Shown here: positions 1 through 8,601 of the stretch, in pieces | How positions within the stretch are numbered: position 1 is the first letter of the stretch | Layout of the letters: every line of letters begins with the position of its first letter | Source of the DNA: Rhodococcus sp. OK302 | Lineage (GTDB): Bacteria; Actinomycetota; Actinomycetes; Mycobacteriales; Mycobacteriaceae | Direction of reading: 5' to 3' | DNA: 64,000 bases | Assembly: GCF_002245895.1 (NCBI RefSeq) | Contig: NZ_NPJZ01000001.1 | Span: forward strand, 4,376,501 to 4,440,500 | Notes under the pieces: generated by a model | Told to the model about the DNA's origin: nothing | Databases searched by the model: none | The model's input: only the letters and a program-made list of their open reading frames with translations | Position numbers and translations under genes: made by a program

Positions 1-949
1 CTATCTGACGCTCGGCGATCTTGTCCGAACCACCGAAGTCACGCCGCAGGCGTTCTTGAGTCACAAGGACGCGCTGTTGACGCACATGCGCGAGTTCAGC
101 TCTGACCTTGCGCGTTATGCACCCAAGCTCAAAGAAGCGATCGAGCATGTCGAGTCGACCGGTGTCGATCGGATGATCCGCCTCGCGGCGGCCAGTGACG
201 AGCGGGTGTTCGTTCCGATGGCCGAACGCGAAGACGACTGGATGGCCCGCTGGCGCGGTTTGACCGCGTGGTTCGTATCAGCTGAATCGGGGATCAGCGA
301 GTCGGAGCGTCTGCGCGAAGGAACCATGAGCGCCATCGCCGCAGTCCTCGCATTGTTGCGCCGGGTGACGGAAACCCGCAAAGGCGGGGTCAGTCGCGAA
401 AGCCAGTTACGCCATCTTGCAGGGTGGTTCGCGGCGACGCCGTCGGAGGATGCTGCTCACGCGCTCTTCCAGGCGGTGTTCGATCTCGGACGTCCCCGGC
501 ATCTGTCGATGGTGCATCCGGATGCCGACATCATCTCGCACAACCGTTCCTGGTGGGACGCGCCGCCGGTCGAGATTGCCCGCACTCTCGCCGAAACGGG
601 CCGTCCGCCGTCACCGGGCCTGCCCGGCAAGGTCGCGCGCAACGACGGCAGTATCCGTCGACTCCGCGAAGAGCAGTTGGCTACCCAGCGAACCCGCAGT
701 GCCGCAGCACAATCGCTGGCATCGAACGGCGTCTACGAACGTGAACTCAACGAGCAGGAGACCGAAGTTTTGCTGAGTCTGCTCAACGCAGCACTGACAG
801 CCCGCGTGCCCGTCGTCGGCCGCGTCAAGAGTTCCACCGGCAGCGAGAACGGGGTCAAGCTGACGCTGAGCCCCTCCGATGGTTCCACCACCATCAAGAC
901 TGCCCGCGGACGCATGCACCTCGACGGCATCGAGGTCAGCGTCCGATGA
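1..949 (+). CDS. jetA: Wadjet type II JetA-like protein (TIGR02677/DUF2397), 5' partial
   Basis: The reading frame is open from base 2 to the stop at 947-949, so the start codon lies upstream of the window; about 315 C-terminal residues are visible. In-frame ATG/TTG codons such as the TTG at 56 are internal. I recognise it by the operon: it is followed with a 4-base ATGA overlap by a TIGR02678-like gene and then a giant TIGR02680-like SMC ATPase. In this family the protein is the kleisin-like (MukF-like) subunit that bridges the SMC heads. The visible part is mostly charged alpha-helical sequence with a long Arg-rich helix around 640-720 and an Arg- and Gly-rich C-terminus. No catalytic motif is expected or seen. 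The family call rests on gene order and general similarity, so the identification is firm at operon level and weaker for the single protein. Confidence 0.82.
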   Translation, partial: YLTLGDLVRTTEVTPQAFLSHKDALLTHMREFSSDLARYAPKLKEAIEHVESTGVDRMIRLAAASDERVFVPMAEREDDWMARWRGLTAWFVSAESGISESERLREGTMSAIAAVLALLRRVTETRKGGVSRESQLRHLAGWFAATPSEDAAHALFQAVFDLGRPRHLSMVHPDADIISHNRSWWDAPPVEIARTLAETGRPPSPGLPGKVARNDGSIRRLREEQLATQRTRSAAAQSLASNGVYERELNEQETEVLLSLLNAALTARVPVVGRVKSSTGSENGVKLTLSPSDGSTTIKTARGRMHLDGIEVSVR

Positions 950-2376
950 GAGCTCGCGAGATCACTCCCCTGGCCCTCGATTCGTATCAGCGTGCGGCGC
1001 GAATCATCCTGTCCAATCACTTGGTCACCACGTCGTATCCGGATCGCGCGGCGTTGCCACTCCTGCGTCGGTGGGCTACCGAACTGCGCGACGACCTCCT
1101 CGAACTGTTCGGCTACCGCCTCGAAGTCACCGAGACGACGGCCCGGTTGTTCACGGTCTCGGACCGCCTCAACCCGTCGGCACCCGCTCGCACCGCGACC
1201 GAGCGCACGTTCGACCGCACCCGGTACTCGTACCTGGCACTGTGCCTGGCTGCTCTCGGCCGCGCCGGCAACCAGATCACGTTGTCGGAGTTGGCCGATC
1301 ACGTTGCCGCCGATGCCGCTCAGGTGGACGGCGTCGAATTGTCCACCGATCGGGCGTCGGACCGAGACGCGTTTGTCGACGCGGTCGGCTGGCTCGGTGT
1401 TCGCGGCGCCATCGCTCTCGCCGACGGCGACGCCAATGGCTGGGCGTCCAATCCCGAAGCGGGAGAGGCTCTTTACGACATCGACCGATCCGTCGTCGTT
1501 GCGCTGTTCCGCCCACCCCGCGCCCTGCAGCACCTGCATTCCATTCGAGGTCTTCTCGCCGCCGAGACATCCACGGCATCCGAAGAAGACGGAGTTCCCG
1601 TGGACGCCAAGGAGATCGGGCGACGGGTACGTCGGGCGCTCGTCGAACGGCCCGTCGTGCTGGCCGGCGAACTCGACGAACATGAACTGATCGCGCTCGC
1701 CCAGCCCAAAACCGCTGTGGAAGTAGAACTGCTGACCGGACTGATCGCCGAGCGTCGGGCCGAGGGTATCGCGATGATCGATCCCACCGGACGTTTGTCG
1801 GACGTGCGCTTTCCCAGCACCGGCACCATCGCTCAGGTCGCGTTACTGTTGGCGGGCGAAATTTCCGATCGAATTCTCGACGTCGACGCCCCGGAACTGG
1901 CGAAGCTTCCCATCCCCCATGAATCCGATGAGTACCTGATCGAACAACTCGATGCAGCGATCCCTGAAGCCGGAATCTTCGAAGACCTCGCCGACGAAGA
2001 AGTTCCCACACTCGGGCCCGCGCCGGAACCCGTGGATCCCCCGGAACCGGTGACGTACCCGTTGATCGAGGACGACTGGCTCACCGACAAGATCGCCGAG
2101 TTGGTGGACCGGTTCGGCCGAACATTTGCCGCGCAGTGGCAAGCCGACCACAAGGGACTGCGTACGCAATCGCTCGGCCTGCTGCAACGATTGCGACTGA
2201 CCCACGCCGTTCCCGGCGGAGTGCTGGTCCTCCCCGTCCTCGCACGCTATCGAGACGTAGTGGTCAGCGTCCGCGAGCGCGATCCTCTGATCGATTTCGC
2301 GGTCGACAACTCAGCACCAGATACTGCTAGCGAATTTTCCGGCACGACAGAAGAACCAGAGGTAGAGAACGCATGA
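946..2376 (+). CDS. jetB: Wadjet type II JetB-like protein (TIGR02678/DUF2398)
   Basis: A 476-residue protein, close to the size I expect for TIGR02678. In the Wadjet complex this family is the MukE-like winged-helix subunit that binds the kleisin. The ATG at 946 overlaps the jetA stop (ATGA), and the gene ends in another ATGA overlap with jetC at 2373, so translation of the three genes is probably coupled. The N-terminal half has the look of tandem winged helices (for example residues 10-90 and 100-180, with several predicted helices and the repeated pattern of LLRRW and ELRDDLLELFG). A Pro- and Glu-rich linker lies near residues 345-370 (PAPEPVDPPEPV). The C-terminus returns to a basic wing-like segment (GLLQRLRLTHAVPGGVLVLP). 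No membrane segments. Function is assigned from family and context, not from catalytic residues. Confidence 0.85.
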   Translation: MRAREITPLALDSYQRAARIILSNHLVTTSYPDRAALPLLRRWATELRDDLLELFGYRLEVTETTARLFTVSDRLNPSAPARTATERTFDRTRYSYLALCLAALGRAGNQITLSELADHVAADAAQVDGVELSTDRASDRDAFVDAVGWLGVRGAIALADGDANGWASNPEAGEALYDIDRSVVVALFRPPRALQHLHSIRGLLAAETSTASEEDGVPVDAKEIGRRVRRALVERPVVLAGELDEHELIALAQPKTAVEVELLTGLIAERRAEGIAMIDPTGRLSDVRFPSTGTIAQVALLLAGEISDRILDVDAPELAKLPIPHESDEYLIEQLDAAIPEAGIFEDLADEEVPTLGPAPEPVDPPEPVTYPLIEDDWLTDKIAELVDRFGRTFAAQWQADHKGLRTQSLGLLQRLRLTHAVPGGVLVLPVLARYRDVVVSVRERDPLIDFAVDNSAPDTASEFSGTTEEPEVENA

Positions 2377-5300
2377 ACAGCGCCCGCTTCCGACCTACTC
2401 GGGCCGGCATCATCAACCTCTGGGACTACCGCGACCAGGAATTTTCCTTCGCTGACGGCCGCCTCGTTCTGCGCGGACCCAACGGTTCCGGCAAGACCAA
2501 GGCCCTCGAGGTTCTGTTCCCGTTCGTCTTCGACGGTCGTATCGAACCGCGGCGTCTCAACCCGTTTGCCGGCGAAGAACGCACCATGAAGTCCAACCTG
2601 CTCTACCGCGGGCAGGACAGCGCGCACTCGTACGTGTGGATGGAATTCTGTCGCGGGTCGATGGAAGAGCCCGAAGCCGTCACCGTCGGCATCGGTATGC
2701 GCGCCACCCGTACCAACGACAAGGTCACTCGTTGGTACTTCGTTGCCGACGGCCGGGTAGGCGTCGACTTCTCGTTGATCGGCAACGACGATCGTCCGCT
2801 GACCAAGAAGCAGTTGGCCGAACAGCTCGGCAGTGACGCGATCACGGACCGCCCCCTCGACTACCGCACTGCGATCGATGCGCGCATGTTCGGACTCGGT
2901 GTGCAGCGCTATGACCAGCTCATCAACCTGATCCTGACGCTGCGTCGTCCGCAGCTCGCGAAAAATCTTGATCCGAAGGGACTTTCGCAGGCACTGACCG
3001 ACGGTCTGCGTCCCCTCGACGATCAGTTGGTTCTCGAAGCCGCGCGTTCGTTCAGTGACATGGAAGAGGTCGGCCGCGCACTCGAAGGACTCGCCGCCGC
3101 CGATCAGGCCGCCCAGAGTTTCATCGGCGTCTACACCAAATACCTCCGTCAGCAGTCGCGTGGCGAAATCGAGCAGGTCGGAGCCCGCCTCGCTGCGGTC
3201 GCCAAAGGTGTTGCCGCCATGGATCAATCATCCTTGGCTCAGATGCGCAGTCGTGAGGCCCGCGCCGGCGCCGAAGAGCGGTTCAACGCAGCCGAGCAAG
3301 CTCTCGACCACGCGCGCGCCAATGTCGAAGCGCTGCAACGCTCCAGCGCCTACGAAGGCAAGCAGCAGCTCGATGATCTGGCGCAGGCCGTCTCGACACT
3401 GAAATTGTCGACGGAGCAGCAGGCAGACAAGTCACGCAAGGCGCAGGCAACTCTGGCGCAGCGCGGCGACGAAGCCGAGAAAGCCCTCGCATCCGTACGT
3501 CGCGGCGCTGAGGCACTCTCGCGCGCCGAGGACGAACTGCAAGCTGCAGCGGAAGATGCGGGCATCGTCTGGACTCCCCTGCCGGACGGTTCGCGGACCG
3601 ACCAGATCACCACCGCAGTGCGGGGTCATGCCGAAGAACGCGACGGTGACGTCCGCGTCGTACGCGCCGCTCTCGCGACCGTCGAGAAGGCTGCCACCGA
3701 GCGGACCCGTGCCGAGAACTCGTCGCGCCGTGGTCAGGAACTGCTCGAATCAGCCAAAGCCGCTGTGCTCGAGGGCGAAGCAGCAGTGGAACTTGCGCGC
3801 AGCGAATGCGCCGCGGGCCTCCGCTCCTGGTGGACCCAGCATTCCGCGCTGCTCGAAGCCGTCGGTGCTGGTACCTCACTGTTCGACGCCCTCGACGCGG
3901 CGCTGGCTGAGGTGGGAGACGAGGACGCCCCGACGTTGGCAGCCGTACTCGCCGAAAACATCGAGGCCGGAACGGAAGCACTGCGGGAGCGTCGACGCGA
4001 AGCGGAAGCAGAAATCGCTGCTTCGAAAGCTGCCGTCACAACACTGAAAACCGAACGCAAAGCTGTCTCGGCGGAACATGACGATGCTCCGCCCACGTTC
4101 CACGCACGCACCGACAACCGAAAAGACCTGCCCGGCGCACCGTTCTGGCGCCTGGTTCGCTTCGCGGATTCCGTCTCGCCCGAGGTTGCTACCGGAATCG
4201 AATCCGCGCTGCAGGCCGCCAACATGCTGGACGGCTGGGTCTGCCGAGACGACAAGTTCCCCGAATTTGTCAGTGAACAGTTCCTCACCGCACTTCCCGT
4301 GAAGGCACGCCCCAAGGGCCGCACGCTCGCCGACGTACTCGAAGTCGAAGGCAATTCCGAGGTTTCCGACGCGCAGGTCCAGGCAATTCTCGAGTCCATC
4401 AGCCTGGTCGAATCCGCCGACGAGGCCACGGCGTCCGTCGCAATCGGAGTCGACGGCAGGTTCTGGCAGGGCGTAGTTCGCGGACGCCACGTCAAATCCG
4501 ACGCCGAATACATCGGAACCACGGCGCGAGCGCGTCGTCGCGCCGCGCGGATCACCGAGATCGATGCGGCACTCGACGAGTTGGCTGCCGCCGCCGACGC
4601 TGCCAAGGCACTGGTAACACAGACCAATCAGCAGTTGTCTCAGATCACCATGGCTGCAAAAGAACTCCCCAAAACCGGGTCCATCCTGCGGGCACTCAAA
4701 TCCGTCGCGGAATCGGCCGGCGCACTGCGCTCTCGATCGGACGCCACCGAAACCGCGCAGCGTGAACTCGACTCGGCTATTGCCGATCTGGCCGCCAAGG
4801 AGAAGCAACTCCGGGCAACGGCAGTGGCGCATCGTACTCCGCATGTTGCCCGCGAGCTGGATTCCTTGGCAGCAGCAATTCGCCACTTCGAGAAGCAGGG
4901 CGAGTTGGCATTGCGGTGCCGACGCGAACATGCCAAAGAGGTGGAACTCGAACGCGAATCGAGTGATCGTCTCGACGAATCACGCGCCAACGCCGAAGAA
5001 TTCGCCGAGGAAGCCGCAATCGCGGAAGAGAGCCTGCTCGGGCAGGTTCAACGTCTCGAGACACTGCGCGACACCCTCGGTTCCAGTGCCGAGCAGATTG
5101 ATCTCGACCTCGCCAAAGCGCGTGCGAAGATCGAGGAGTGCAAGGTCGAACAGCGCACAGCGCGCAAGGCTTACGACGCGGCGGTTCTCCAGATCGGTAC
5201 CGCCGAAGGCGCTTACAACACGGCCGTCGAAACCCTGCGCCACACACTGACCGAAACACGCAGCGACGCAGAACGACTCGCGCCTTATGCTCGACCTGAC

Positions 5301-6560
5301 CTGCTGGATCTACTGGGGATCAACGAACACCTGAGTTGGCCGGCCAGTTCAGCCGCCTGGATGAGCCCCGATCAACTGGTCTATCGAATTCAGAACGAGG
5401 ACCGCACCGACGACGCCACTCACCCGCCGGTTCTGCCCGAAGATGTGGACAAGCTGTACCGGGCGCTCGAAGCAGCCACGTCGACTGTCCGCGTCACGGA
5501 CGGTGCCCGCAAGGCCACCCGCACTGCGCTGACCTCGGCATTGCAGGAGTTCGATGCCCAACTCGCCGCTGCGGGACAGGACTACCGACTGCAGTGGGAC
5601 GCGCCCGACGGACTCACCGTCGTACGCGTGCAGGACGAGCAGGGATACTCGTCGATCGGTGAATTCGCAACCCGAATCCACGACGCCCGCGGAGATCAGG
5701 AACAACTGCTCACCGAATCCGAGCGTCGTATCCTCGAGGATGCCTTGCTCACCGGATTGGCGCAGCAAATCCACGAGCGCACGGTCGACGCTCGCATCCT
5801 CATCGCTCGGATGGGCACCGAGATGCGTGAGCGTCACATGTCCTCCGGCAACACCATCGGTGTCCACTGGGTTCTCGCCGACAACCTCGACGACAGCTCC
5901 CGCGCTATCTCCAAACTGCTGGATCGGGATGCGTCGGCGCTGGGGGTCGACGAATTGGCGACGCTCCGAGCGCATTTCGCGACACAGATCCGCACGGCCC
6001 GCGCTGCCCATCCCGAGCGGTCTTACCCGGAGATCCTCTCCTCCGCCCTCGACTACCGGCAGTGGCGGTTCTTCTCCTTCACCCTCATCAGCGGTGAAGG
6101 CAAGGAAGACCGTCTCACCGTCGCCCGGCACAGCGCGCTGTCCGGTGGCGAACAGTCGGTGTCACTGCACCTTCCGCTGTTCGCCGCTGCGCACGTCATG
6201 CTCGATTCGGCAGATCCGCATGCACCGCGGCTACTTGCCCTCGACGAGGCATTCGCCGGCGTCGACGACAACGGCCGCAGCGAACTGCTGGGATTGAGCG
6301 TCCAATTCGACTTGGACCTCTTCATGACCGGCTACGACCTGTGGATCACGTACGCCGATGTACCCGGTTGCGCGCATTACGATCTGGCGCATTCGACATC
6401 CGAGCAGGCGGTGAGTGCGGCACTACTGGTCTGGTCGAACGGTGAGCTACTGGCAGAGCACGACGGAACTGATCTGGCGCGCGCACTCGGTTCACCGTTG
6501 CGGCGACGCGTCCCGGCACCGGCCGAGGGTGCGCTCGACTACGCCGAGAACGCACTGTGA
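2373..6560 (+). CDS. jetC: Wadjet type II JetC-like SMC ATPase (TIGR02680)
   Basis: A 1395-residue SMC/MukB-like ATPase. Walker A (GPNGSGKT) is at residues 35-42. Two long Ala/Glu/Arg-rich coiled-coil stretches (about 260-560 and 700-970) flank a hinge-like globular part around 570-690 that begins near the segment APFWRLVRFADSVSP. The ABC signature LSGGEQ is near residue 1252 and Walker B LLALDEAFAG near 1287, followed by a D-loop-like GVDDNGRSE. Both nucleotide-binding halves therefore look intact. In Wadjet systems this subunit extrudes loops of circular plasmid DNA so that JetD can cut it. The ATG at 2373 overlaps the jetB stop. The gene is followed by only a 7-codon ORF (6568-6591) and a stem-loop at 6597-6648, so the usual fourth gene is not next in line. 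TIGR02680 also resembles SbcC, but the neighbours favour Wadjet. Confidence 0.9.
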   Translation: MNSARFRPTRAGIINLWDYRDQEFSFADGRLVLRGPNGSGKTKALEVLFPFVFDGRIEPRRLNPFAGEERTMKSNLLYRGQDSAHSYVWMEFCRGSMEEPEAVTVGIGMRATRTNDKVTRWYFVADGRVGVDFSLIGNDDRPLTKKQLAEQLGSDAITDRPLDYRTAIDARMFGLGVQRYDQLINLILTLRRPQLAKNLDPKGLSQALTDGLRPLDDQLVLEAARSFSDMEEVGRALEGLAAADQAAQSFIGVYTKYLRQQSRGEIEQVGARLAAVAKGVAAMDQSSLAQMRSREARAGAEERFNAAEQALDHARANVEALQRSSAYEGKQQLDDLAQAVSTLKLSTEQQADKSRKAQATLAQRGDEAEKALASVRRGAEALSRAEDELQAAAEDAGIVWTPLPDGSRTDQITTAVRGHAEERDGDVRVVRAALATVEKAATERTRAENSSRRGQELLESAKAAVLEGEAAVELARSECAAGLRSWWTQHSALLEAVGAGTSLFDALDAALAEVGDEDAPTLAAVLAENIEAGTEALRERRREAEAEIAASKAAVTTLKTERKAVSAEHDDAPPTFHARTDNRKDLPGAPFWRLVRFADSVSPEVATGIESALQAANMLDGWVCRDDKFPEFVSEQFLTALPVKARPKGRTLADVLEVEGNSEVSDAQVQAILESISLVESADEATASVAIGVDGRFWQGVVRGRHVKSDAEYIGTTARARRRAARITEIDAALDELAAAADAAKALVTQTNQQLSQITMAAKELPKTGSILRALKSVAESAGALRSRSDATETAQRELDSAIADLAAKEKQLRATAVAHRTPHVARELDSLAAAIRHFEKQGELALRCRREHAKEVELERESSDRLDESRANAEEFAEEAAIAEESLLGQVQRLETLRDTLGSSAEQIDLDLAKARAKIEECKVEQRTARKAYDAAVLQIGTAEGAYNTAVETLRHTLTETRSDAERLAPYARPDLLDLLGINEHLSWPASSAAWMSPDQLVYRIQNEDRTDDATHPPVLPEDVDKLYRALEAATSTVRVTDGARKATRTALTSALQEFDAQLAAAGQDYRLQWDAPDGLTVVRVQDEQGYSSIGEFATRIHDARGDQEQLLTESERRILEDALLTGLAQQIHERTVDARILIARMGTEMRERHMSSGNTIGVHWVLADNLDDSSRAISKLLDRDASALGVDELATLRAHFATQIRTARAAHPERSYPEILSSALDYRQWRFFSFTLISGEGKEDRLTVARHSALSGGEQSVSLHLPLFAAAHVMLDSADPHAPRLLALDEAFAGVDDNGRSELLGLSVQFDLDLFMTGYDLWITYADVPGCAHYDLAHSTSEQAVSAALLVWSNGELLAEHDGTDLARALGSPLRRRVPAPAEGALDYAENAL

Positions 6561-6596
6561 TGTTCCGATGACCGTCACGATTGAGAATTAGGGCCG

Positions 6597-6648
6597 AGAC
6601 CCGGTGGGCAAGAAACCGTTTAAGACGAAACAGTTTCCCGCCGGGTCT
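6597..6648 (+). terminator. Stem-loop after jetC
   Basis: An imperfect inverted repeat: left arm 6597-6621 and right arm 6628-6648. The outer eleven or so pairs (AGACCCGG against CCGGGTCT) match with one mismatch, and an inner part pairs AAACCGTTT with AAACAGTTT. There is no clear T-run after it, so it is a likely but not classical intrinsic terminator for the jet operon. Confidence 0.5.
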
Positions 6649-6716
6649 TCCCGTCTCTGCTGCCACTGCCTGGATTTCGATGTCGCGCTCAGCTTCTCGA
6701 CCAACCGACGACGCGG

Positions 6717-6745
6717 TTGACCGGTCGGTCGAGGCTCGCTACCGT
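6717..6745 (+). promoter_or_regulatory. Vegetative-type promoter for a leaderless transcript
   Basis: A -35 hexamer TTGACC at 6717-6722 and a -10 hexamer TACCGT at 6740-6745 with a 17-base spacer. Transcription would begin at about 6751-6752, exactly at the ATG of the small ORF that follows, giving a leaderless mRNA. Confidence 0.6.
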
Positions 6746-6751
6746 CGAGGT

Positions 6752-6862
6752 ATGCGCCGAGAAGTGACCTCACGCGACCGCATCATCGGTTCGGTGGCCG
6801 ATATCGTCGTGGGTCTCGAGGACGTACTCCCCCGGCATCTCGTCGAATCGCTCGTCCCATGA
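6752..6862 (+). CDS. Small ORF (36 aa), leaderless, coupled to the DsbA-like gene
   Basis: A 36-codon ORF whose ATG lies six bases after the -10 box of the promoter at 6717-6745, which fits leaderless translation as is common in actinobacteria. Its stop overlaps the next start by four bases (ATGA at 6859-6862), and that next gene has no Shine-Dalgarno sequence of its own. This suggests the peptide is translated and couples ribosomes into the DsbA-like gene. The peptide starts [19 protein letters not shown] and is amphipathic with an acidic middle. I do not recognise it. It could be just a coupling device or the true N-terminal part of an unrecognised small protein. Confidence 0.5.
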   Translation: MRREVTSRDRIIGSVADIVVGLEDVLPRHLVESLVP

Positions 6863-7563
6863 CGACCACGGTCGACTTCCATTTCGATCCTCTGTGCCCA
6901 TTCGCCTACCAAACCTCGATCTGGATGCGCGATGTACGCGATCAACTCGGACTGACGGTGAACTGGCACTTCTTCAGTCTGGAGGAGATCAACCGACTCG
7001 AAGGCAAAAAGCATGCGTGGGAACGCGATTGGTCCTACGGCTGGTCGCTGATGCGTATCGGCGTGGCACTGCGCCGCCGAGACATGGCCTTGCTCGACGA
7101 CTGGTACGCGGCGATCGGTGCCGAACTACATGAGCGCGGCGGGACCCCGCATCTACCCGAGACCGCGCGCCGACTCCTCGAGGGGCTGGGCGTCGAGAAC
7201 GAACTGTTCGACCAGGCCCTGGCGGATCCAACCACCCACGACGAGATCCGCGCCGATCACCAGCGCGTAGTCGACGCGAGCGGGTTCGGTGTTCCGACAT
7301 TGTTTTTCCCCGGCGAGCAGTGCCTCTTCGGCCCGGTGCTCGTCGATCCGCCTACCGGAGCGAAAGCATTGACACTGTGGAAAGTGGTGAGCGGAATGGC
7401 CGCGCTGCCGCACGTCTACGAATTGCAGCGCCCCAAATCCAGCGCTGATGCGGCGTTGATCGGGGAAAGCCTGCGGCCGTATCTAAGGGGACGAGACTGG
7501 GTCAGTATCAATCGCGGCGAAGTCATCGAACTCGACCAACTCGTCGAGCGCGACGGGAAATAA
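6859..7563 (+). CDS. DsbA-family thioredoxin-fold protein with a single-Cys CPFA motif
   Basis: A 234-residue protein of the DsbA/2-hydroxychromene-2-carboxylate isomerase group. The active-site region right after the first beta strand reads [11 protein letters not shown] (residues 10-20), so only the first cysteine of a CxxC pair is kept. A cis-proline loop is visible at FGVPTLFF (around residues 146-153). In mycobacteria a related protein (Rv2466c) is a mycothiol-dependent reductase with CPWC; the loss of the second cysteine here points to a monothiol mechanism, mycothiol transfer or an isomerase-type reaction. No signal peptide is seen, so it acts in the cytoplasm. The start is set by the ATGA overlap with the small ORF; no Shine-Dalgarno is visible. 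Substrate unknown. Confidence 0.8.
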   Translation: MTTTVDFHFDPLCPFAYQTSIWMRDVRDQLGLTVNWHFFSLEEINRLEGKKHAWERDWSYGWSLMRIGVALRRRDMALLDDWYAAIGAELHERGGTPHLPETARRLLEGLGVENELFDQALADPTTHDEIRADHQRVVDASGFGVPTLFFPGEQCLFGPVLVDPPTGAKALTLWKVVSGMAALPHVYELQRPKSSADAALIGESLRPYLRGRDWVSINRGEVIELDQLVERDGK

Positions 7564-7715
7564 CCGACTGCGACCACCGCCGGCAGCACAGTGAATCGCT
7601 ATGCCTCGAGGGGCGACCGATTGTGCGGAATCACACTGAAAGTATGCGATTCGGAATTCCCGAGAGTAGAGCGTGTTGCACCGAATAGTTCTTCTCTCCG
7701 ACGAAAGGTTGTGCG

Positions 7716-8414
7716 ATGACAAAGCTGTTGTTTGCGGTCACCTCTGCAGATCACTGGACGCTGAACGACGGGACGGCTCATCCGACCGGATACTGGGCCG
7801 AGGAGCTGGTCGAGTCTCATCGAGTGTTCGTCGACGCCGGTTACGACATCGTGATCGCAACACCTGGCGGCAAGGTCCCCACGGTGGATGAGGGAAGCCT
7901 TGCGCCCGAGGTTAATGGAGGGCAAGCGGGCGCTGATCGAATGCGCAAGTACATCGCCGACCTGCAGCCAGCGCTTAACTCTCCGGAGGTGCTCGAAGGT
8001 GTAGACGCCGATGACTACGACTTGGTCTTTGTTCCCGGTGGACATGGGCCGATGGAGGACCTTGCGGTATCCGCATCCTTCGGCGAACTATTGGTGAAGT
8101 TCCTGGACGCCGGAAAAGTTGTCTCCGCGGTCTGTCACGCGGGAGCGGCGCTTCTGCCCGCACGCAAATCCGATGGAAGTTGGCTGTTCGACGGCTATCA
8201 GCTGACGTCGTTCAGCAATGAAGAGGAGACGCAGGCAGGTTTGGCGGACAAAGCTCCCTGGCTGCTCGAATCCAGGCTGCGCGAGCAGGGTGGCAAGTTC
8301 TCGAATGCCGAAGCGTGGTCGCCCTACATCGTGGTGGATCGGAAGCTGTACACCGGTCAGAATCCCGCATCATCCAAACCCCTCGCGGAGCGAATCGTCG
8401 CCGACCTGGCCTGA
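7716..8414 (+). CDS. DJ-1/PfpI family (type 1 glutamine amidotransferase-like) protein
   Basis: A 232-residue protein of the class I glutamine amidotransferase-like superfamily, closest in look to the Hsp31/DJ-1 branch. The nucleophile elbow AVCHAGAAL carries the conserved Cys-His pair (about residues 137-145), and VPGGHGPMEDL (residues 107-117) is the typical glycine-rich loop. The N-terminal segment PTGYWAEELVESHRVF contains the usual conserved Glu. Such proteins act as glyoxalase III, protein or nucleotide deglycases or chaperones; which one cannot be told here. A GAAAGG sequence lies upstream of the ATG. A strong stem-loop terminates the unit at 8456-8507. Confidence 0.88.
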   Translation: MTKLLFAVTSADHWTLNDGTAHPTGYWAEELVESHRVFVDAGYDIVIATPGGKVPTVDEGSLAPEVNGGQAGADRMRKYIADLQPALNSPEVLEGVDADDYDLVFVPGGHGPMEDLAVSASFGELLVKFLDAGKVVSAVCHAGAALLPARKSDGSWLFDGYQLTSFSNEEETQAGLADKAPWLLESRLREQGGKFSNAEAWSPYIVVDRKLYTGQNPASSKPLAERIVADLA

Positions 8415-8455
8415 AACAGGTGAGAGCGTTGACCGACACATCTGAAATACCCATG

Positions 8456-8507
8456 CACCTGGACACCTACCGTGCCGGCTGTTGCCTCCACGGTAGGTGT
8501 CCAGGTG
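8456..8507. terminator. Bidirectional terminator between convergent genes
   Basis: A perfect 19-bp inverted repeat, arms 8456-8474 and 8489-8507, with a 14-base loop. It sits between the DJ-1-like gene (plus strand) and the sortase gene (minus strand) and can serve both. Confidence 0.75.
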
Positions 8508-8601
8508 GCAGTTCGACGACGTCTACATCTGTGGTCAGTTGTGAGCGGAAACCTTGCAGCACAGCCAAATTCCGCGCAACAGCAGGGGCGATACTTACGG
8601 A

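Noticed and set aside
733..1683. 316-codon minus-strand ORF over jetA/jetB
   Set aside because: It is antisense to two genes with coupled starts and no sign of its own ribosome site or domain.
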